Assembly (NCBI GenBank): GCA_038250835.1
Contig: JBBSBY010000006.1
Coordinates: 1-64,000, forward strand
From: JBBSBY01 sp038250835
GTDB taxonomy: Bacteria > Desulfobacterota > Desulfomonilia > Desulfomonilales > Desulfomonilaceae
Direction of reading: 5' to 3'
DNA: 64,000 nucleotides
The position numbers and the translations under genes are program-made. Position 1 is the first letter of the stretch; the number at the start of each line of letters is the position of its first letter. Below are positions 7,786-15,936 of this stretch, one piece after another. The notes below the pieces were generated by a model. That model saw nothing but the letters and a program-made list of their open reading frames with translations. It was not told the origin of the DNA and searched no databases.

Positions 7786-9963
7786 TCATGAGTATGGTAA
7801 ATAACTCTGCAATAAAGACTTTCGAGAAGATCGGTCTTTGGACTTGCTTGTTTTCTTTTCTTCCGCGACCTCGTCAGTTGGCGCCTTTTCGGTGTCGGAT
7901 TCGCCTGGGCCCTCAGTTTCCGGAACCATGGATTCGCCGATTGCCGGTTTAGCCACAGTACCGTCGTTTGATCCGGAATCGTTTTCTTTAAAAATTGCGG
8001 ATTCCGACGAGGGGTCTTCGTCGGGCGCCCCATCCGAGCTTAAAACCGTCGGTTGTTCGTTTATCATGGCTACAACTTCCAGATCCGCAGTGGGCATATC
8101 GAGCAGGTCCGTCGGCTCTTCGGCGGGAAGTGACTCTATTGTGTCAATAGAGAAAAGCTCTGAGAAATAATTATCTTGAGACGTCGGCAAAACTTCGGCT
8201 AAGTGGTCAGGAACCTCTTGCGCATCCTGAGAGATATAAATTTGGGTTTCAATTGAAACATTTTCTACAACTTCAGCCAAATTTTGCGTTTCAAATTCTC
8301 GCTCAGCTTCCTTCTTTTTTCTACGTCTTTGCCTTGGGCGTTTGGGTTTCAGCTCAGGTTTAGATTCTTCGGCGGCGCTTTCAATACTTTCTTCGACGAG
8401 CGGTTCAGCGGCTATTTGGTCGACCAGCGCCGACTCCGGTCGAACAGCGTCTACGACCTCTTCTCTGATGTGTTCCTCTCTTACGCCCTCATCCTTAACG
8501 CCCTCGATTGTGGTGTCTTTATCGGGCAGGTGCTGTCTCATGAGAATACTTATTTTAGTGGAATATACATTCTCCAGTTCAACAAGTTGAGAGCGCATAT
8601 TATTGAGAAGATACTCAGCAGTCTTTGCAGGCACGGTTACTCTGACTTCATTCACATCTGATTTAAGAACCAAAGACTTTATTCGCCTAAATACCGATAA
8701 CGCCGAAGTTTCCGGTGATCTCAACTTTCCCTGGCCGTCACAATGAGGGCAATCAAGATATTCGCCTGTCCCCAATGAGGATTTTAGACGCTGCCGAGAT
8801 AGTTCAAGAACCCCAAGAGCCGAAATTCTGAGAACTTTGTTCTTAGCGCGGTCATTTTTAAGATGCGCTTTTAGCTCTCTTTCAAGATCCTGGTTGTGCT
8901 TCTTCTGAGACATATCAATAAAATCAACGGCTATAATGCCGCCAAGATCTCTTAATCTAAGTTGGCGGGCAATTTCCGGTGCGGCTTCCATGTTGACCCG
9001 AAAAGCAGTATCCTCGACACCTTTCTCTTTCGTGGAACTTCCTGAGTTTACGTCAATGGATACCAAAGCTTCCGTGGGTTCTATGACAATGTGTCCACCC
9101 GACTTTAACTTGATCTTGCGCCTGTACACGCATTCAATTTGTTCTTCGAGCTGGTATTTATTGAAAAGCGGTCTTTTTTCTTGATAGCTTTTGACCGAGC
9201 TTTCGTACTTCGGCATCACCTGGTGGAAAAAATCTTTTATGCGTTTATATACATCATTGTCATCCACCAGTATTTCTGAAATTTCAGGTGAAAAATGCTC
9301 ACGAATAGATCGGATGACCAAATCGTGTTCTTTGTACAATATGGCGGGCGCCGGTAAATCTGCAACATCGCCTTCTATAGCGCCCCAGAGTTTCAGTAGA
9401 TATTCGAGATCGCGAGACAGCTCCGTTTTGGTCCTGCCCATTCCTGCCGTTCGGATTATGAATCCCATATTGGGCGGCATTTTGAGTTGTTTAACAATCT
9501 CTTTCAGCTTCTTCCGTTCTTTCTCATCTTCAATTTTGCGTGAAACTCCATATAGATCGGTGCCGGGCATTAGAACAAGGTAACGTCCGGCAATGGAGAT
9601 ATTGGTAGTAAGGCTGGCGCCTTTGTGCGCTCTCTCTTCTTTGTTTACTTGAACCAGAACGTGATCGTCCTTCTTGAATACGTCCTGAATCCTCGGGCGC
9701 CGTCTGGATCCTTCAAAGGATTCGGGGAAGTAGGACGGATGCACGTCATTAATGGACAGAAACCCATTCTTATGGGCGCCGTAGTCCACGAACACCGCCT
9801 GGAGCGATGGTTCTATTCGGCTCACAACGGCTTTGTAGATATTGCCCAATGTGGCCTCGTGGGCGCCGACCTGGACATCGAGTTCCTCCAGCATTCCGTC
9901 ACAAACGACGGCAACCCGACACTCTTCGGGATGGCTGGCGTTAATTAACATTTTTTTCAGCAT
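7786..9963 (-). CDS. Ribonuclease E/G family endoribonuclease
   Basis: 725 residues. The order is the family's: N-terminal MLINASHPEECRVAVV, an S1 RNA-binding domain (about 35-120), the catalytic core with VSIDVNSG and VDFIDM supplying the two metal-binding aspartates, and the Zn-link CPHCDGQG near 405. The last ~200 residues are acidic, low-complexity and end with basic stretches (PKRPRQRRRKKK), like the disordered scaffold of RNase E but much shorter; RNase G lacks such a tail. It cleaves single-stranded RNA in mRNA decay and rRNA/tRNA maturation. engB lies 34 bp upstream on the same strand, suggesting co-transcription. rne versus rng is unclear. Confidence 0.93.
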   Translation of the reverse strand: MLKKMLINASHPEECRVAVVCDGMLEELDVQVGAHEATLGNIYKAVVSRIEPSLQAVFVDYGAHKNGFLSINDVHPSYFPESFEGSRRRPRIQDVFKKDDHVLVQVNKEERAHKGASLTTNISIAGRYLVLMPGTDLYGVSRKIEDEKERKKLKEIVKQLKMPPNMGFIIRTAGMGRTKTELSRDLEYLLKLWGAIEGDVADLPAPAILYKEHDLVIRSIREHFSPEISEILVDDNDVYKRIKDFFHQVMPKYESSVKSYQEKRPLFNKYQLEEQIECVYRRKIKLKSGGHIVIEPTEALVSIDVNSGSSTKEKGVEDTAFRVNMEAAPEIARQLRLRDLGGIIAVDFIDMSQKKHNQDLERELKAHLKNDRAKNKVLRISALGVLELSRQRLKSSLGTGEYLDCPHCDGQGKLRSPETSALSVFRRIKSLVLKSDVNEVRVTVPAKTAEYLLNNMRSQLVELENVYSTKISILMRQHLPDKDTTIEGVKDEGVREEHIREEVVDAVRPESALVDQIAAEPLVEESIESAAEESKPELKPKRPRQRRRKKKEAEREFETQNLAEVVENVSIETQIYISQDAQEVPDHLAEVLPTSQDNYFSELFSIDTIESLPAEEPTDLLDMPTADLEVVAMINEQPTVLSSDGAPDEDPSSESAIFKENDSGSNDGTVAKPAIGESMVPETEGPGESDTEKAPTDEVAEEKKTSKSKDRSSRKSLLQSYLPYS

Positions 9964-9997
9964 GCAAACTTCTCTTTATTCATAAATTCGGTGAACG

Positions 9998-10591
9998 TCA
10001 TTTATTGACGTGTTTACTCATTAACCATCTTATTTCTTTCCATAATTCATTTTTACCGAATCCGGTGAGAGATGAGAAGGCGACAACGGGATATTCCTCG
10101 TGAAAAAATTCCTTAACTTTCTTGATCAATTGAGATAACTGTGACTTGTTGAGCTTATCCGCTTTAGTTGCGGCGATGATTAAAGGAATCTTTTTCAAAC
10201 GCAAATAGTCCATGAGCTGTTGGTCCAGCTCGTTGGGAAAATGTCTCGAATCGATTATTGAAACCACACCCGCCAATTGTTCCCGAACAGAAATATATTT
10301 ATCGATCATTCCGCTCCATGAATCGCGAACCTTGAGAGGAACCTTCGCAAATCCATATCCTGGAAAATCCACAAACAAGAAAGAGTCGTTGATCAGGAAA
10401 AAGTTCAGCTTTCGGGTATGACCGGGAGTTTTTGACGTCTTGACGAGACTACGTCGACCAAGCAGAGTATTGATCATTGAGGATTTCCCGACATTTGATC
10501 TGCCGGCAAAGGCGACCTCAACCATTCTTCCAGGCGGATAATCTGTTCGTTCGATAGCGGATCTCAAATAGACTGCGCTGGTAATCTTCAT
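9998..10591 (-). CDS. engB: Ribosome-biogenesis GTPase EngB (YihA/YsxC)
   Basis: 197 residues, the usual size for this small TRAFAC GTPase. G1 is AFAGRSNVGKSS, G2 lies in SKTPGHTRKLNF, G3 is DFPGYGFAKVP and G4 is ATKADKL. EngB acts in assembly of the large ribosomal subunit in the cytoplasm and is generally essential. It lies immediately upstream of the RNase E/G gene on the same strand, placing two RNA/ribosome genes in one probable operon. No defects are visible. Confidence 0.95.
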   Translation of the reverse strand: MKITSAVYLRSAIERTDYPPGRMVEVAFAGRSNVGKSSMINTLLGRRSLVKTSKTPGHTRKLNFFLINDSFLFVDFPGYGFAKVPLKVRDSWSGMIDKYISVREQLAGVVSIIDSRHFPNELDQQLMDYLRLKKIPLIIAATKADKLNKSQLSQLIKKVKEFFHEEYPVVAFSSLTGFGKNELWKEIRWLMSKHVNK

Positions 10592-10914
10592 ACTACAAAA
10601 ACTTCATGTGAAATTTACTGCAATCCCATTATCGATAGTATGAAATCGCCGTCTTTCGATATATTTATTACGAATGTTGGAGTCCATTCATTAATTCAGC
10701 ATAGTAAGGCATTTCTCCTACAATTACAAGCTGGATTAATTTCAGCGTGAGAATTCAAGCTCAACTGCAACTAAATTGGAACAAATAACTGAGTTTTCCA
10801 GTTTTCAATGAGGCCGGCATGAAGGCCAATACATTCATTCTCGGCTTTGTTCAACTTAAGTCTAAGGACATATAAATACATGTTTGAAAAGCCCGTCTCA
10901 GATGTGACGTTCTT
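10592..10914. other. 323-bp gap between engB and the PHA-synthase-like gene
   Basis: AT-rich, no coding frame, RNA gene or clear terminator recognised. It holds only a weak GGCC-N8-GGCC dyad around 10813-10829. The engB promoter should lie here on the minus strand. Confidence 0.4.
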
Positions 10915-12420
10915 TCAGGCCACGGATTTTTCATCTGAGACCCCGGTCATTTCAGAGTCCAGGTCTATATGGAATCTAACAGGCCCCCGTTGACCATTCG
11001 AATAAATTTTGTGTAAAGCATATTCGGATTGGGGGTCCGACCATGATGTAAATATTGCCGCATGTCCCTTTGGAAAGGCGGTTTTTTCCACATCAATATA
11101 AGTTTCCGGGGCCAAAGCGCTTGCCGGCTCCACCAACTCGTCATTGATTCCATAGCAAATCAAGAATTTAATATTATTATCTTGAATGCGTTTCATGTTT
11201 AACTTACGGCCAAACAGCGTGAACGGCAAATCTCCGGATTCGGATATAGGCACAGTGTACGATAAAGTGCTCAGTCGTGTAATCTCTACCGGGAGGTCCG
11301 TTATATCTTCAGTTAACCAGTAAGTTATGGCGGCTGCGGTTTTGCTCATTTGGCCGTTTCGTTCAAAAGATGCTAAGTCTCTGAAATATAAATATAAAGG
11401 GGCTTCTCTACCAATGCTTTTCAGTTTATAAACCCAACTCATTACTTCGCCGTCTACAACCTGATTTCCCGACGGCATTGTTTTGAAGGAATACTCCAAA
11501 TCTCGGAAGCGGTTATTTACTTGATCCAAGTAGGATTTGAGACCTTTACTCTTAGTGCCGTCGATGGGAGAAGCATTAGTAATAATGGCGTCCACATATT
11601 CGTCGTATTCTCCGGAGAGGAGTCCGGCGAGAAGAATAAAGCCGCCCTGACATACACCGGACAAAGTAACGGGTTTGCCGTGCCTCTCGCTAATTTTTTT
11701 GAGAAAAGACTTAGTATCCAAGACATCATCTTCCCCGGTCATGAGCTGCACAGGAGGATTTGCTTCTATATCTTTGATAATTCTGACATATGTCGGAACA
11801 CCCTGATTCGCAAAAGCATGGACATAGCTCCGTTTATCTTTGGGCAAAAAAGCCAATATATTGGGGCCAAGCACGTAAGGATGAGCCACAAGCACGGGTT
11901 TACCGGACTCATTTACTTTCACATTAGGCTCATTGGGAAGCACTTGATAAAGAGTAATTCTGTCGGTTTCCGCTATTTTGGCGTAGCCGCCATTATCAAA
12001 ATGGAACCCGTAATCTTCTCTGATTTTCTCCACCATTTCAGGAAACTCAATCATTTGTTTTTGCAGAGCTTTGCTTCGGGCCGCCCAGAACTCCTCAAGT
12101 TCATCCCCATTCCCTTTGAAAAAGGTGTCGGTTAGATTGTTTAATTCCAAACGGACATATTTAGCATATTCCTCTTGTGAAGCGGCAAGCGCCTTTATAG
12201 CTAGAGAGGTGTCCCAGGAAATCAAATCAAGATAATCCCGCTCATTCTCTTCCAGAGACTTTTCCATGATTTTTTTGGATTCTATATTAGTAAAATAACT
12301 CGAAGCTTTACTGAGAGGCGCGCTGAAATTCAACAGGTTTTTAGACAGTCCATTCCAAAACAGCAGTAACGCAGTGGAGGAATCCATCCATGCGGACCAA
12401 TTTTTCATGAGATTATACAT
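10915..12420 (-). CDS. PHA synthase/depolymerase-like alpha/beta hydrolase
   Basis: 501 residues from the ATG at 12420, chosen because AAGGGAAGG lies 10 nt upstream; an in-frame ATG at 12477 would add 19 residues without a ribosome site. The C-terminal half is an alpha/beta hydrolase with the nucleophile elbow SGVCQGGF (Cys257 in this numbering), then an Asp in YGINDELVEP and a His in FPKGHAAIF. A Cys in place of Ser in the lipase box is the mark of PhaC polyhydroxyalkanoate synthases. The N-terminal half is helical. No phasin, phaA or phaB adjoins it, so polyester synthesis is a family-level guess. Confidence 0.7.
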   Translation of the reverse strand: MYNLMKNWSAWMDSSTALLLFWNGLSKNLLNFSAPLSKASSYFTNIESKKIMEKSLEENERDYLDLISWDTSLAIKALAASQEEYAKYVRLELNNLTDTFFKGNGDELEEFWAARSKALQKQMIEFPEMVEKIREDYGFHFDNGGYAKIAETDRITLYQVLPNEPNVKVNESGKPVLVAHPYVLGPNILAFLPKDKRSYVHAFANQGVPTYVRIIKDIEANPPVQLMTGEDDVLDTKSFLKKISERHGKPVTLSGVCQGGFILLAGLLSGEYDEYVDAIITNASPIDGTKSKGLKSYLDQVNNRFRDLEYSFKTMPSGNQVVDGEVMSWVYKLKSIGREAPLYLYFRDLASFERNGQMSKTAAAITYWLTEDITDLPVEITRLSTLSYTVPISESGDLPFTLFGRKLNMKRIQDNNIKFLICYGINDELVEPASALAPETYIDVEKTAFPKGHAAIFTSWSDPQSEYALHKIYSNGQRGPVRFHIDLDSEMTGVSDEKSVA

Positions 12421-12705
12421 ATTGCAATGACCTTCCCTTGGTATAAAAAAATAAGGGTAAAATTTACCCTTTTTCATAGCAATGCTGACTTGATTAAGGA
12501 ATTCATCTCAATTTCGGCATTACTCCTGAACTACTAATCCATTTCAATACTATTGACAACTTTTTTCAGTAATCGTTCGTTTACCGGTCCCTTTGCTTCT
12601 TAAGCCAGAATGATTCATAATCATCTTCGTTATTCCTATATGATATGATGTAGTTAAACTTGGTATTGTTTCGATCGCTATTCTACATACTTTTGGGTCA
12701 AGCAA

Positions 12706-13167
12706 ATGAACAGATGGCTATTGATTTTCTGTGTTCCTCTGATTGCCATATCATTCCCTGAACAGGCGGCGGCATTTCAATCGCACCCGGCCCCGGAAGG
12801 CTTGTATGTCCATCAGCTAGCTCATGTTCTTTTAGTGGTAGCTCTAACTTCCATGGCTTATTGGCTCCAAAAAAATCGGCTGGTAGAAGAAACCGGCTGG
12901 AGGTTAATCCAAATATCATGTTTGATTTTTAGTCTTTGGAGTCTGTTAACAATGTTCGGTCACTGGGTTGAAGAAAACATTCCAGCCGCCGCCCTGGTGG
13001 GGGAACCGGACTGGACACAGCGAATTTCCATGTCAGTAAGTGTTTGGACAACTTATTTCTATGTTTTGAAACTTGACCATTTGATCAGTGTGCCTGCCGC
13101 TATCTGTCTTTTTTTAGGGGCTCGGTCTTTGTTTTTGGAGGCAAAAGTAGAGGCTCGCAGTGATTGA
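12706..13167 (+). CDS. Small membrane protein paired with a histidine kinase
   Basis: 153 residues with four hydrophobic helices; the first may be a signal anchor (cut after AAA-FQ is possible). Periplasmic and membrane-edge histidines occur (HQLAH, MFGHW), which could bind metal or haem, but this is unproven. The last 8 nt overlap the GTG start of the kinase gene downstream, implying translational coupling and probably a physical partnership as membrane sensor or accessory subunit. I do not recognise the family. Confidence 0.65.
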   Translation: MNRWLLIFCVPLIAISFPEQAAAFQSHPAPEGLYVHQLAHVLLVVALTSMAYWLQKNRLVEETGWRLIQISCLIFSLWSLLTMFGHWVEENIPAAALVGEPDWTQRISMSVSVWTTYFYVLKLDHLISVPAAICLFLGARSLFLEAKVEARSD

Positions 13168-14668
13168 CGATACTTATTCGACTGCGCCGATCTGGTTCAC
13201 GGACGTCATTGGTTCAGGAATGATGATCGTTTTTTCGTTTTTGGCGGTCGTTTACGCGCTACGTTTGCGCCGGCTTAAAGAATCGGACGTCATCTCTACT
13301 TATCTCGTGTGGTTTTGTGTAGCTTTGGCGGGGTTTGCCATTTCCAGAGGTGTAGGGCATATTGCCAAAAGAATGCTTTTCCTGGCTGACAGAGGCGACA
13401 TATGGCTGGTTCTCCGTCCATACAGCGGCGGGATAAACACTTTGGCTTTCACTGTTTTGGCATCCGTAACCTTTTTCTTTCACCGAGTTTATCGCATAAA
13501 CACCTCCATTCTGAAGGATAAACGAGCTCTTGAAATCGCAGGAGGCGAAGTTTTACGTCTGAATAAGGATCTCCAAGCGCTTGTTCAACACCGAACGAGC
13601 TTGCTCGGAGCCTCGGAAGAAAAATATCGTCGTATCTTTGAAGGTTCAATGGACATAGTGTTCATACTTGGAAGAGAAAGTCGGTTCCTTGACATTAACC
13701 GAGCCGGAGTAACCGCCCTGGGATTTGAAGACCGAAATCAGATCAATGAGAAATATGGCCTGAATGCCTTTTTCATTTCCCAAAACGATTATCAAGCTGT
13801 TCTGGATGAACTGATTCGCGTAAAATACATCAAGGACCGAGAATGCCGTCTCCGCTCAATGGACGGTTCCGAGCTCCACATACTCTTAAGCGCAACTTCC
13901 AAACGAGATGAAAACGGCGCCATTGAAAGAATCGAAGGGATCGCCAAGGATATCACGACCCGCATCCAGATGGAGCGCCAACTGCAACAAGCGGATAAAT
14001 TAGCGTCTTTGGGGCAGATTTCAACGGGCATTGCGCACGAGATTAACAATCCGCTTGGAGTGATGCTTGGATATACTCAGTTGCTGTTGAGAGATCATCA
14101 TCCCGGCAGTCAAATTCATGATGATCTGAAAACAATTGAAAAGCACGCAAGAAATTGTAAGACAATCGTCGAAGATCTTTTAAAGTTCCCGCGCAGCGCC
14201 CACACCAAAAAAACTTGCGTAAGCGTTAATGCGCTTTTGAAGGAAGTCCTCTCGTTGTTGTCCCACCAATTTGAACTCGATAATATTAATCTTAGAGAAG
14301 ATTTCGACCCGACCATCCCGGACATGACCGCGGACGGGGAGAAACTGAAACAAGTGTTCATGAATCTTTTGATGAACGCCAAACAAGCTATTTCGAACGA
14401 CGGTATGATAGAAGTGCAGACTACAAACCACACCGGGGAATATATTTTGATCAAGATTTCGGACACCGGATGTGGGATTCGTCCTGAAGATTTGAACAAA
14501 ATTTTTGACCCGTTTTTCACCACCAAGCCGATCGGTGAAGGCACTGGACTGGGTTTATCCGTAAGCTACGGGATAATTCAAGATCATAACGGCACAATCG
14601 AAGTAGACAGCGCTGTGGGAAAAGGGAGCAGCTTCAATATCATACTACCCATTATGGTTACTTGTTAA
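13160..14668 (+). CDS. Membrane PAS sensor histidine kinase
   Basis: 502 residues, GTG start overlapping the upstream membrane gene by 8 nt. Three hydrophobic helices in residues 1-115, a linker, a PAS domain at about 150-270 (EEKYRRIFEGSMDIVF), a HisKA dimerisation domain with the phosphorylated His in GIAHEINNPLGV, and a HATPase domain with MNLLMNAKQAI (N box), ISDTGCGI (G1) and GTGLGLSVSYG (G2). The H-E-I-N-N-P box is typical of NtrB/ZraS-like kinases. No response regulator gene is adjacent, so the partner lies elsewhere. The signal is unknown. Confidence 0.9.
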   Translation: MIDDTYSTAPIWFTDVIGSGMMIVFSFLAVVYALRLRRLKESDVISTYLVWFCVALAGFAISRGVGHIAKRMLFLADRGDIWLVLRPYSGGINTLAFTVLASVTFFFHRVYRINTSILKDKRALEIAGGEVLRLNKDLQALVQHRTSLLGASEEKYRRIFEGSMDIVFILGRESRFLDINRAGVTALGFEDRNQINEKYGLNAFFISQNDYQAVLDELIRVKYIKDRECRLRSMDGSELHILLSATSKRDENGAIERIEGIAKDITTRIQMERQLQQADKLASLGQISTGIAHEINNPLGVMLGYTQLLLRDHHPGSQIHDDLKTIEKHARNCKTIVEDLLKFPRSAHTKKTCVSVNALLKEVLSLLSHQFELDNINLREDFDPTIPDMTADGEKLKQVFMNLLMNAKQAISNDGMIEVQTTNHTGEYILIKISDTGCGIRPEDLNKIFDPFFTTKPIGEGTGLGLSVSYGIIQDHNGTIEVDSAVGKGSSFNIILPIMVTC

Positions 14669-15123
14669 GGAAAACGAGGAAAGTGGCTGAAACCTCTCTA
14701 TACCGCCATACAAAAATAGGCAAAAAGCAGCAGATTTATTTGGGCAATTTTCATTTTATCAGCGCTTTCTTGCTTTCCTTCTTTGAATGACAAAATGGGT
14801 TAATTGATTTGAATAATGCTGAGAATAATTAATCAAGTTCAATACCAGTCTCCAGCTCAACTTATTGAAATCCATCCTCACCCTTACTCCTGCTATCTCG
14901 CCTTGCCGCTGCATGTCAGTAACAACCGCTGTGAGTCTCCAACGCTTTGAATCACGATGGGGCGCCTGTCCGGAAGGGAGATGAGTCTCCCCTCGGGGCT
15001 TCAGCGGGCGCAGAGCCGCTTAAGTCCAGCGCCCCAGTAAGAATGTGAAACCAAACCTGCTTGATTTTGTCCCACATTGATACTATATATAATTACTAAA
15101 GGTAAGAGGAGTAGGTTTATACA
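14669..15123. other. 455-bp gap upstream of the DUF4396 gene
   Basis: The first ~250 bases are AT-rich and show nothing I can name. The last third is much more GC-rich and contains the structured segment described separately. TGAGTCTCC occurs twice, at 14932-14940 and 14982-14990, 50 bp apart. The promoter of the DUF4396 gene should be in this gap. Confidence 0.4.
14958..15036 (+). ncRNA. Candidate structured RNA element, class unknown
   Basis: An 8-bp closing helix (TGGGGCGC at 14958-14965 with GCGCCCCA at 15029-15036) encloses a perfect 6-bp hairpin (GGGAGA / TCTCCC, loop TGAG, 14976-14991) and a second hairpin built on GGCT / AGCC (14997-15017). This three-way-junction layout in a GC-rich island about 90 bp before a membrane protein gene suggests a riboswitch, leader or small RNA. 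It matches no class I know. No T-run follows, so it is not a simple terminator. Confidence 0.35.
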
Positions 15124-15822
15124 ATGCCTGCCTGGCTCACCACATTAGCTACCGTTTCGCTCTTGATCGGAGCGTTATGCTCGCTCATTATTTTAATTGA
15201 TATTATTGCCGGACGCCGACAACATATGTGGATCATGAACGCGGTTTGGCCGATCACCGCGCTGTATGGCGGTCCACTGGCTTTATGGTTCTACTTCAAA
15301 GTCGGTCGTCTTTCCACGGAAGATCGCATGCAGGATGCGAAGAAAAAAGGTGAAAAACCCGCAGCTCGAGAAAAACCGTTTTGGCAATCCGTCGCTCTTG
15401 CTGCAACCCATTGCGGAAGCGGCTGCACTTTGGGCGATATTTTGGTGGAAGGAATCATTCTTCAACTTTTCACTCTGACGCTGTTTGGTAGAGCAATCTT
15501 TGGAGGTTGGGCTCTTGATTTCGTAGCTGCGTTCCTATTCGGTATTGCGTTTCAGTACTTCACCATCAGACCAATGAAGAATCTCTCGCCGAAAGAAGGA
15601 TTGATTGCGGCCGTAAAAGCGGACACATTGTCTCTAACGGCATGGCAAATAGGAATGTATGGTTGGATGGCGATAGCGATCTTCCTAATCTTTGGTCACG
15701 AACTAGGGAAAACCGACCCTGTGTTTTGGTTTATGATGCAAATCGCCATGCTTGCGGGCTTTCTAACCGCCTATCCCGTCAATTGGTGGCTGGTAAGCAC
15801 TGGGATCAAGGAAAAGATGTAG
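15124..15822 (+). CDS. DUF4396 membrane protein
   Basis: 232 residues with about six membrane helices. The segment ATHCGSGCTLGDI (about 94-106), with a His and two Cys in a membrane-proximal turn, is the landmark of the DUF4396 family, whose function is unknown; the His/Cys set suggests metal or redox chemistry, but that is inference. The cytoplasmic loop between helices 2 and 3 is strongly basic (DAKKKGEKPAAREK). The ATG has GAGGAG about 8 nt upstream. The gene stands alone and faces the convergent lpdA. Confidence 0.75.
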   Translation: MPAWLTTLATVSLLIGALCSLIILIDIIAGRRQHMWIMNAVWPITALYGGPLALWFYFKVGRLSTEDRMQDAKKKGEKPAAREKPFWQSVALAATHCGSGCTLGDILVEGIILQLFTLTLFGRAIFGGWALDFVAAFLFGIAFQYFTIRPMKNLSPKEGLIAAVKADTLSLTAWQIGMYGWMAIAIFLIFGHELGKTDPVFWFMMQIAMLAGFLTAYPVNWWLVSTGIKEKM

Positions 15823-15859
15823 GCGGAGCTCCTTTTAATTAAATTGCTCGCCTGTGAAT

Positions 15860-15883
15860 GCCCGCTATGCTCAGCTAGCGGGC
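15860..15883. terminator. Hairpin between convergent DUF4396 and lpdA genes
   Basis: A perfect 8-bp stem, GCCCGCTA / TAGCGGGC, with an 8-nt loop. There is no T-run on either side, so it may work as a weak bidirectional terminator or simply protect 3' ends. The ten bases CTATGCTCAG occur in the stem-loop and again just after it (15865-15874, 15883-15892). Confidence 0.4.
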
Positions 15884-15936
15884 TATGCTCAGATATGTGA
15901 GAAGGCGGACTTGTTCATCACTGCTGAGCATTATCC

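Noticed and set aside
8284..8661. Plus-strand reading frames inside the RNase E/G gene (for example about 125 codons here)
   Set aside because: They lie fully antisense to a well-supported gene with family motifs; their Ser/Phe-rich content comes from the acidic C-terminal region read backwards.
11521..12135. 204-codon plus-strand frame inside the PHA-synthase-like gene
   Set aside because: Antisense to catalytic motifs of the real gene; no ribosome site or domain signature.
14966..14992. Possible signal recognition particle RNA (TCCGGAAGG resembles its apical loop)
   Set aside because: The second half of the loop signature (AGCAGCC) is missing and the flanking helices do not fit the SRP hairpin.
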